Below are positions 7,101 through 10,003 of a stretch of DNA of 10,003 nucleotides, one piece after another (positions within the stretch are counted from its first letter, which is position 1; each line of letters starts with the position of its first letter). This DNA comes from Candidatus Zambryskiibacteriota bacterium. Its GTDB lineage: Bacteria; Patescibacteriota; Minisyncoccia; Phycocordibacterales; Zambryskibacteraceae. The notes below the pieces were generated by a model. It ran no database searches. It was given only the letters and a program-made list of their open reading frames with translations, and was not told the origin of the DNA. The stretch spans positions 1-10,003 of the forward strand of contig JANLIM010000032.1 in the NCBI GenBank assembly GCA_024654145.1, given 5' to 3'. The translations under genes and the position numbers were made by a program.

Positions 7101-7206
7101 GTTCAAGAACTTCGTAGAGTCCCAAGCCTGCATAGCCATCAAAGGCAAAGTCTCTAAAAGAAAAGGAGAAACCTCCTTCATTGCCGAAAAGATCAAGGCT
7201 TTATAA
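4147..7206 (+). CDS. dnaE: DNA polymerase III subunit alpha with shortened PHP domain
   Basis: The replicative polymerase, 1019 residues. In order: PHP domain (about 1-165) starting SKFVHLHTHSHYT; polymerase core with GSVAGSLVGYLTGI (305-318), the catalytic aspartate motif PDIDLD (342-347) and KFDFLG (506-511, D508); fingers with YRPGPMDNI and the GYGFNKAHAASY motif (696-707); a helix-hairpin-helix region (about 815-845); a beta-clamp-binding motif QDSLF (871-875); an OB fold (about 943-1019). The E. coli tau-binding extension is absent. The PHP domain lacks the usual SGC-containing middle part, and the usual NDVHY motif reads YNVRHL, implying loss of metal ligands. I prefer the ATG at 4147 over 4135: the family starts near SKFVHLH, and the -10 box sits too close to 4135. 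GGAAAAG precedes it. A possible small insertion lies at residues 772-781. Confidence 0.97.
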   Translation: MSKFVHLHTHSHYTLLEALPKVPELVKKAKKLGMSALALTDSGNLYGAIEFYKECKDNDIKPIIGVDFYVAVRTRHDKEARIDNQRSRLILLAENETGYKNLLKLVTFSNLEGFYYKPRIDRELLETYNEGLVAIAKEEKYYKEIFNERFFLESSLAIYNVRHLEPEDKAALDTVLSIQEHLNRGAFEEDEDLHFRSSKEAEKDFTPEQLENTAKIAERCNLKLELGQWIFPELDTGSLSPNEVFRKIVSDGLKRRGLEKTQEVLDRIEYELKVIEDKGFSKYLIVVADLLHYAHEHGILTNVRGSVAGSLVGYLTGITNINPLEYKLPFERFLNPDRPSPPDIDLDIADNRRDELIEYSRKKYGENHVAQICTFGTMMARGAVRDIARAMNFPYATGDLIAKLIPLGAQGFPMTIDRALKENPDLKKLYDEDSDAKTIMDMAKKIEGNARHVSVHAAGVVISPGPLTDYTPLQYDTKGELKIITQYDMYSLDPNAGGDMTVGLLKFDFLGIRNLAIIADAFERIEKIEGKKINIEDIPIDDKKTFEMLARGETEGTFQLNGSGMTRALMDLKPTVIHDINVMVALYRPGPMDNIQEYIARKHGRKPVTFLHPKMKSFLDTTYGVLVYQDDLLMTAIEVAGYSWGEVDKFRKAVGKKIPEEMKKQHVMFVEGCQKHGGMSKEKAEALWELFVPFQGYGFNKAHAASYGHIAYITAYLKANFPAIYMSAVLTAESGDVETIGVMVNECKRMNIEVLPPSINESFSQFSVINEPPSPEASARQRKIRFGLTTIKNFGQGISSSITAERKKNGKFKNLADFLDRIKDKNLNRKSLESLIKAGALDEFEERGVLLANLDSLLAYHKERITTPDNQDSLFGSMDSSELPTLRLAPAPPANPKEILLWEKDLLGLYISGHPLEEHRQKLIDKKMEIKNLSNAPEGAEKVIAGMVEEVRDVMTKNNEHMVFMKLADFSGSIEVAIFPRVLTEFKNFVESQACIAIKGKVSKRKGETSFIAEKIKAL
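6459..6483. repeat. Possible small palindromic insertion in dnaE
   Basis: GCCTC (6459-6463) pairs with GAGGC (6472-6476), and CGCC (6467-6470) could instead pair with GGCG (6480-6483). It encodes PPSPEASARQ, a low-complexity stretch between NESFSQFSVINE and KIRFGLTTIKN that in most DnaE proteins is a short variable turn. It resembles an in-frame repeat insertion like those in rnhB and thrS, but it is short and the site tolerates variation, so the call is weak. Confidence 0.35.
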
Positions 7207-7210
7207 AGTA

Positions 7211-7233
7211 AGAGCCCGCACGTTGCGGGCTCT
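7211..7233. terminator. Hairpin between convergent dnaE and lipoprotein gene
   Basis: A perfect 10-bp stem, AGAGCCCGCA (7211-7220) with TGCGGGCTCT (7224-7233), and a 3-base loop, begins 5 bases after the dnaE stop. No U-run follows on the plus strand; on the minus strand TACTTTAT follows. Its place between two convergent stops suggests a bidirectional terminator of a non-canonical type. Confidence 0.7.
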
Positions 7234-7243
7234 CGATCGGTGC

Positions 7244-7582
7244 TCACGAAGTTGAGTATGATTCACGAATCCTTCGCCAACTGTAGTAGCGAAGCCCGCT
7301 CGGACTGCTGGTGTAAAGGGAAAAGATCTCCTTGTCGCCATGTTTGAGCAGACTACAAAAATGAGCCTGATCATCGACAGCGGCTGCCCGCGAAAAGAAG
7401 GTACGCTTCTCTCCGTTGGGAAACTCAGCGGTAAACCGACACGCGAAGTCTCTCTGGCTTCCCGTCGGGGGAAGGACTCTCACCTCAACCACCATCCCCT
7501 GCACTTCTTCGTGCGTCCTGGTAATCCCATCGGAACAACCCAGAAGCGCAACCACTGAAACGATCCAGACGAATGAACGCAT
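7244..7582 (-). CDS. Small secreted lipoprotein of unknown function
   Basis: I do not recognise the family. The 112-residue product starts MRSFVWIVSVVALLGCSDG: a positive residue, a hydrophobic stretch and a lipobox LLGC with the modifiable Cys at residue 16. The mature part, of about 97 residues, is hydrophilic, with EVRVLPPTGS and a GLRYYSWRR end, and one possible disulfide pair (Cys in DFACRF and in HFCSLL). It is predicted to be anchored to the outer face of the cytoplasmic membrane. I chose the ATG at 7582 over the GTG at 7585 because GGGAGGA lies 5 bases before the ATG. The gene converges on dnaE and diverges from thrS, so it is a single-gene unit. The strong Shine-Dalgarno, lipobox and own promoter signals support a real gene. 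Confidence 0.75.
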   Translation of the reverse strand: MRSFVWIVSVVALLGCSDGITRTHEEVQGMVVEVRVLPPTGSQRDFACRFTAEFPNGEKRTFFSRAAAVDDQAHFCSLLKHGDKEIFSLYTSSPSGLRYYSWRRIRESYSTS

Positions 7583-7587
7583 CACTA

Positions 7588-7594
7588 TCCTCCC
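7588..7594 (-). promoter_or_regulatory. Shine-Dalgarno site of the lipoprotein gene
   Basis: The minus strand reads GGGAGGA, then TAGTG, then ATG at 7582. The 5-base gap fits the ATG; the GTG at 7585 would leave only 2 bases, so the ATG is the likely start. Confidence 0.75.
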
Positions 7595-7599
7595 ACAAC

Positions 7600-7628
7600 A
7601 AATTAATCATAAATTTGCATTATGTCAA
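7600..7628 (-). promoter_or_regulatory. Candidate promoter of the lipoprotein gene
   Basis: On the minus strand a perfect TTGACA (7628-7623) is followed after 17 bases by TAATTT (7605-7600), a poor -10. A better -10, TATGAT (7611-7606), is only 11 bases from TTGACA, so the exact pair is uncertain. Either places the start point just upstream of the Shine-Dalgarno or at its edge. It overlaps the thrS upstream region. Confidence 0.45.
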
Positions 7629-7652
7629 TAGATTTAATTCAGGCCTTCTTCT

Positions 7653-7660
7653 GCTATTAT
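7653..7660 (+). promoter_or_regulatory. Extended -10 promoter of thrS, probably leaderless
   Basis: TGCTATTAT (7652-7660) matches the extended -10 TGnTATAAT with one mismatch. Transcription usually begins about 7 bases after the hexamer, at 7667-7668, which is the A of the thrS ATG. No Shine-Dalgarno fits in the 7-base gap. The -35 is weak (TTTAAT near 7633-7638). Confidence 0.6.
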
Positions 7661-7667
7661 TTCCCTT

Positions 7668-8933
7668 ATGCCTGAAGCAAACGAAAACGATCATAAGAAA
7701 CTAGGTAAAGAACTAGACCTATTCACTTTTTCTGACACTGTCGGAAAAGGGCTTCCCCTCTTTACTTCTAAAGGAGCGACTATTAGGCGAGAACTTGAGA
7801 GGCTTGTGGTAGATGAAGAAATCAAGCGTGGCTACAGCCATGTCTATACTCCTGATATCGCCAAACTCGACCTTTATAAAAAGTCTGGCCATTATCCTCA
7901 CTACAAGGATTCGATGTATGCTCCTATTGCAATTGATGACGAAGAATTCATGCTCCGCCCGATGACTTGTCCTCATCACTTTGAACTCTATCTTTCTAAG
8001 CCTCACAGCTACAAAGAGCTGCCTATCAGAATTGCAGAGATGGCAAAACTTTATCGCTACGAACAATCTGGTGAACTTATGGGCCTCCAGCGCGTACGTT
8101 CTATGTGTCTTTCTGATGCACACATTATTTGTGCCTCCGAGGAACAAGCTGTGGAAGAAGCAGGGTATGCACTAGACTTGATTGAGTACCTTTCAAATAT
8201 ATTTGGGCTAAAACTTGGTGTTGATTACCGCTATCGCTTATCCCTAGGAGACAGAGCCAACACAGAAAAATATTATAAAAATGATGCTGCATGGGAGAAG
8301 GGTGAAGCCCTTTTGCGAGGACTTCTCAAAAAGCGGGTGGGAGAGTTTGAAGAAGCCAAGGACGAGGCAGCATTCTACGGACCCAAGATTGATATCCAGA
8401 TGAAAAATGTTAATGGCAAGGAAGACACCGCCTTTACCGTCCAATACGATTTCTGCATGCCAGACAAATTTGATCTTACTTACATTGGTGAAGATGGGCA
8501 GCCTCACCGCGCCTTTGTTATACACCGCTCCTCTATCGGCACTCTTGAGCGAACTATGGCCTTTCTTATAGAAAAATATGCTGGTGCCTTCCCTCTCTGG
8601 CTCGCACCTGTGCAGGTGAGAATTCTCCCAATTGGCGAAGGACACTTTGCCTACGCAACAGAAGTGATGGATAAGCTCAAAACAGCTAATATCCGCGTCG
8701 AACTCGATATCTCAGATGAAACGCTTGGAAAAAAGATTAGAGGAGCAAAGACCGAAAAGATCCCTTATGCTCTCGTCATAGGAGACAAAGAAGTAACAGA
8801 AAGCAAAGTAACAGTCGAAAGCCGCGACCCCGAAGGAAAGCCTTCGGCTTCCAACGGGGCAGGCGCTGGCAAAAGTATTTCAATAGAGGAATTTGTGGAT
8901 AAGGTAAAAAAGGAAATTCAGGATAAAAAATAG
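7668..8933 (+). CDS. thrS: Threonyl-tRNA synthetase, minimal form without TGS and editing domains
   Basis: Class II synthetase that charges tRNA-Thr. It has 421 residues against about 640 in E. coli, because the N-terminal TGS and post-transfer editing domains are absent; it starts directly at the catalytic core. Motif 1 is around GATIRRELERLVV (37-49), motif 2 YRYEQSGELMGLQRVRS (129-145), motif 3 HRSSIGTLERT (286-296). The zinc ligands that select threonine are present: C101 in RPMTCPHH, H152 in LSDAHIIC, H286 in motif 3. The anticodon-binding domain follows (about 311-421, from WLAPVQVRILP). Near the C terminus, residues 387-402 (DPEGKPSASNGAGAGK) are a palindrome-encoded insertion. Mischarged Ser-tRNA-Thr would need a trans-editing protein elsewhere, or be tolerated. 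The last codons are repeated downstream at 9640-9670. Confidence 0.95.
   Translation: MPEANENDHKKLGKELDLFTFSDTVGKGLPLFTSKGATIRRELERLVVDEEIKRGYSHVYTPDIAKLDLYKKSGHYPHYKDSMYAPIAIDDEEFMLRPMTCPHHFELYLSKPHSYKELPIRIAEMAKLYRYEQSGELMGLQRVRSMCLSDAHIICASEEQAVEEAGYALDLIEYLSNIFGLKLGVDYRYRLSLGDRANTEKYYKNDAAWEKGEALLRGLLKKRVGEFEEAKDEAAFYGPKIDIQMKNVNGKEDTAFTVQYDFCMPDKFDLTYIGEDGQPHRAFVIHRSSIGTLERTMAFLIEKYAGAFPLWLAPVQVRILPIGEGHFAYATEVMDKLKTANIRVELDISDETLGKKIRGAKTEKIPYALVIGDKEVTESKVTVESRDPEGKPSASNGAGAGKSISIEEFVDKVKKEIQDKK
8828..8859. repeat. Palindromic insertion in the thrS C-terminal domain
   Basis: An outer stem CCCCG (8828-8832) with CGGGG (8855-8859) encloses an inner stem CGAAGG (8831-8836) with CCTTCG (8841-8846), the two sharing bases at the edge. 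It encodes most of the DPEGKPSASNG stretch, between strand VTVESR and helix ISIEEFVDKVKK, where ThrRS usually has a short turn. The CGAAGG/CCTTCG core resembles the arms of the rnhB repeat. Confidence 0.5.
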
Positions 8934-8935
8934 CT
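8905..8935 (+). repeat. Direct repeat copy A: 3' end of thrS
   Basis: 31 bases covering the last ThrRS codons (KKEIQDKK and stop), matching 9640-9670 at 28 of 31 positions. In the thrS reading frame all three differences fall at third codon positions (CAG/CAA, GAT/GAG, AAA/AAG), changing only Asp to Glu. Confidence 0.8.
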
Positions 8936-8949
8936 TACCTCCATTTTCC

Positions 8950-8983
8950 ACACAATAAGCCAGCGACCGCTGGCTTATTGTGT
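8950..8983. repeat. Hairpin 1: 16-bp perfect stem between thrS and the Cas2-like gene
   Basis: Arms 8950-8965 and 8968-8983 are perfectly complementary (ACACAATAAGCCAGCG and its complement) around a central AC. The whole 34-base core is the exact reverse complement of 9578-9611 in hairpin 2. It starts 17 bases after the thrS stop and may terminate thrS transcription, though no U-run follows. Its right arm ends at the -10 region of the next gene, so the structure could also affect that promoter. Confidence 0.85.
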
Positions 8984-8991
8984 TATAGAAT
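8981..8991 (+). promoter_or_regulatory. Candidate -10 promoter of the Cas2-like gene
   Basis: TGTTATAGA (8981-8989) is an extended -10 (TGnTATAAT, two mismatches); TAGAAT at 8986-8991 is an alternative. Either puts the start point at 8996-8998, next to the ATG at 8998, again suggesting a leaderless mRNA. The TG lies inside the right arm of hairpin 1. Confidence 0.5.
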
Positions 8992-8997
8992 AATGCT

Positions 8998-9576
8998 ATG
9001 AAAAATGAGAAGCTGGAAGACAAAGCAAAAAATAATACTAGAAAAACTAGGATACAGGAGGCGATACTTCTTACATTAGCCTCTGGAGGACGTCTGGGAG
9101 GTGACATTCTAATTAAACGGGTACTGAATTCGCTTTTAGGAACTGATTTTGATAATGATTCACCTAGGAGGTGGGATACTGTGAGAACCGCAGCCAGTCG
9201 ATTAAGTAAAAAAGGATTACTGATGTTCGAGTCAGGTCATTATTCCCCCACTCAAGCAGGTGCAAAAATACTAAGAGAATGGGAGCTTTCTGATTATAAA
9301 ATTAAAATACCAAAAAAATGGGATAAGAAGTGGAGAGTTATTATTTTCGATATTCCAGAAAAGAAAAAGAAGACACGTGATAAGGTAAGAGAAATTCTGA
9401 TAGCGGCTGGGTTCCAAAGGTTACAAAATAGTGTATGGGTTTACCCATATGACTGCGAGGATGTGATTGGGTTAATGAAAAATGAATTGGGAATAGGTAA
9501 GTATCTCCTTTATATGATAGTAGAACAGTTAGAGAATGATCGCTTCCTACGTATGGATTTCGACCTAATCAGATAA
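8998..9576 (+). CDS. Winged-helix regulator with PaaX/Cas2-like C-terminal domain
   Basis: A 192-residue cytosolic protein. Residues about 14-95 look like a winged helix: TRIQEAILLTLASGGRLGGDIL, a recognition-helix candidate DTVRTAASRLSKKGLLMFE and a wing YSPTQAGAKIL. Residues about 104-192 look like the Cas2-like ferredoxin fold of PaaX-type regulators: KKWDKKWRVIIFDIPEKKKKTRDKVREIL, then GFQRLQNSVWVYPYDCEDVIGLM. D118 in IFDIP matches the position of the Cas2 metal-binding Asp. Such fusions are known from PaaX repressors, and similar proteins are common in Patescibacteria, often labelled Cas2; there is no CRISPR array or cas1 here, so I do not call it Cas2. It may bind DNA as a dimer; ligand and targets are unknown. 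It is bracketed by two hairpins, and its stop codon lies in the foot of hairpin 2. The gene is more AT-rich than thrS. Confidence 0.85.
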   Translation: MKNEKLEDKAKNNTRKTRIQEAILLTLASGGRLGGDILIKRVLNSLLGTDFDNDSPRRWDTVRTAASRLSKKGLLMFESGHYSPTQAGAKILREWELSDYKIKIPKKWDKKWRVIIFDIPEKKKKTRDKVREILIAAGFQRLQNSVWVYPYDCEDVIGLMKNELGIGKYLLYMIVEQLENDRFLRMDFDLIR

Positions 9577-9615
9577 CACACAATAAGCCAGCGGTCGCTG
9601 GCTTATTGTGTGTTA
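9574..9615. repeat. Hairpin 2: 20-bp perfect stem after the Cas2-like gene
   Basis: Arms 9574-9593 and 9596-9615 are perfectly complementary over 20 bases around a central GT. The inner 34 bases (9578-9611) are the exact reverse complement of hairpin 1. The TAA stop of the Cas2-like gene (9574-9576) forms the base of the stem. It lies between convergent genes and may end transcription from both sides; there is no clear U-run. Confidence 0.88.
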
Positions 9616-9639
9616 GTAAAGTTTAAAGGGTTAAGAGTT

Positions 9640-9670
9640 TAAAAAAGGAAATTCAAGAGAAGAAATAGCT
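9640..9670 (+). pseudogene. Direct repeat copy B: orphan thrS 3' end
   Basis: 28 of 31 bases match the end of thrS, with codons KKEIQEKK and stop in the same order but no start or upstream gene. The preceding in-frame codons (R-V-K-S-L) show only weak likeness to the thrS ones (F-V-D-K-V), and a stop lies further upstream. Its TAG (9666-9668) abuts the lysS stop on the other strand (9669-9671). It is best read as a remnant left by an insertion or allele replacement at the thrS 3' end. Confidence 0.65.
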
Positions 9671-10003
9671 AATCCTGCTTTGGACGCATGAGGGGGAAAA
9701 TCTGGGTTTCGCGCAGTGGTTTATCTGCTAGGAAGGCAAAGAGTCGTTCACCGAAGCCATATCCGCAAGTAGGAGGCATGCCGTGTTCAAGCATCTCAAC
9801 AAACTCATGGTCGTGCATCATCGCTTCTTCGTCCCCTCCCTCAATAAGCTTTTGCTGTACTTCAAATCTCTCTTTCTGATCTATTGGATCATTAAGTTCA
9901 GAGTATCCCTTCCCTACTTCGGATCCGGCAATTATAGGCTGAAAAATTTGCACAGTCTTGCCGTCCGGATTCATCTTAGCTAGAGGACCAACAAGAAGTG
10001 GAT
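9669..10003 (-). CDS. lysS: Lysyl-tRNA synthetase (class II), C-terminal part (runs off right edge)
   Basis: The last 111 codons of an open frame that enters from the right edge; its start is outside the window. Class II LysRS charges tRNA-Lys. PLLVGPLAK, then FQPIIAGSEVGKGYSELNDPIDQKERFEVQ and the DEEAMM-like GDEEAMMHDHEFVEMLEHGMPPTCGYGFGERLFAFLADK are the family's C-terminal core. GYGFGERLFAFL is class II motif 3, whose Arg contacts ATP. The tail RETQIFPLMRPKQD follows. In the E. coli enzyme the motif reads GIGIDR; GFGERLFAF is the form I associate with Patescibacteria and relatives. It converges on thrS/Cas2-like, with its stop codon directly touching the orphan thrS tail. Confidence 0.93.
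   Translation of the reverse strand, partial: PLLVGPLAKMNPDGKTVQIFQPIIAGSEVGKGYSELNDPIDQKERFEVQQKLIEGGDEEAMMHDHEFVEMLEHGMPPTCGYGFGERLFAFLADKPLRETQIFPLMRPKQD

Noticed and set aside
7719..8147. Minus-strand frame of 142 codons inside thrS
   Set aside because: It is the antisense shadow of a well-conserved synthetase core and has no start signal of its own.
8998..9576. CRISPR-Cas adaptation gene cas2
   Set aside because: Only the C-terminal fold is Cas2-like; an N-terminal winged helix is present, and there is no repeat-spacer array, cas1 or other cas gene in the window. The two hairpins are single palindromes, not CRISPR repeats.
8905..9670. Insertion sequence or integron cassette
   Set aside because: No transposase or integrase is encoded, the outer repeats are thrS coding sequence with third-position changes, not a clean target duplication, and no attC-like site is seen.

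Overview
The window looks like part of a Patescibacteria (candidate phyla radiation) chromosome, most likely a Parcubacteria-type lineage. I infer this from family features: a short threonyl-tRNA synthetase without editing domains, a short L32, a LysRS tail ending in a GFGERLFAFL motif, a winged-helix protein with a PaaX/Cas2-like C-terminal domain, tight gene packing and few Shine-Dalgarno sites. No marker here fixes the lineage more closely. The standard bacterial code (TGA as stop) fits every gene.

Left part (1-2935, all minus strand): rpmF, a nusB-Nudix fusion, rnc and the 5' part of smc, read leftwards as a probable operon for ribosome assembly, rRNA transcription and processing, and chromosome organisation. 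smc runs off the left edge. The spacers hold inverted repeats, including a long imperfect hairpin just upstream of rnc. A second minus-strand unit (rnhB then a stand-alone Nudix hydrolase) ends in a clear intrinsic terminator at 2961-2989. rnhB carries an in-frame palindromic repeat insertion.

Middle part (4106-7582): a 41-bp divergent promoter region separates rnhB from dnaE, the replicative DNA polymerase III alpha subunit. Its polymerase core and clamp-binding motif are intact, but its PHP domain is internally shortened. A hairpin separates dnaE from a convergent small lipoprotein gene of unknown function.

Right part (7583-10003): thrS (plus strand) starts almost exactly where transcription should begin, suggesting a leaderless mRNA. 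It is followed by a compact module: a winged-helix/Cas2-like gene bracketed by two hairpins whose 34-bp cores are exact reverse complements of each other. Outside these lies a 31-bp direct repeat consisting of the last codons of thrS; its second copy abuts the convergent 3' end of lysS. This cassette is the most unusual structure in the window and looks like an insertion, or allelic replacement, at the thrS 3' end. There is no gene-free stretch longer than 300 bases, and I see no tRNA, rRNA, CRISPR array, integrase or transposase.
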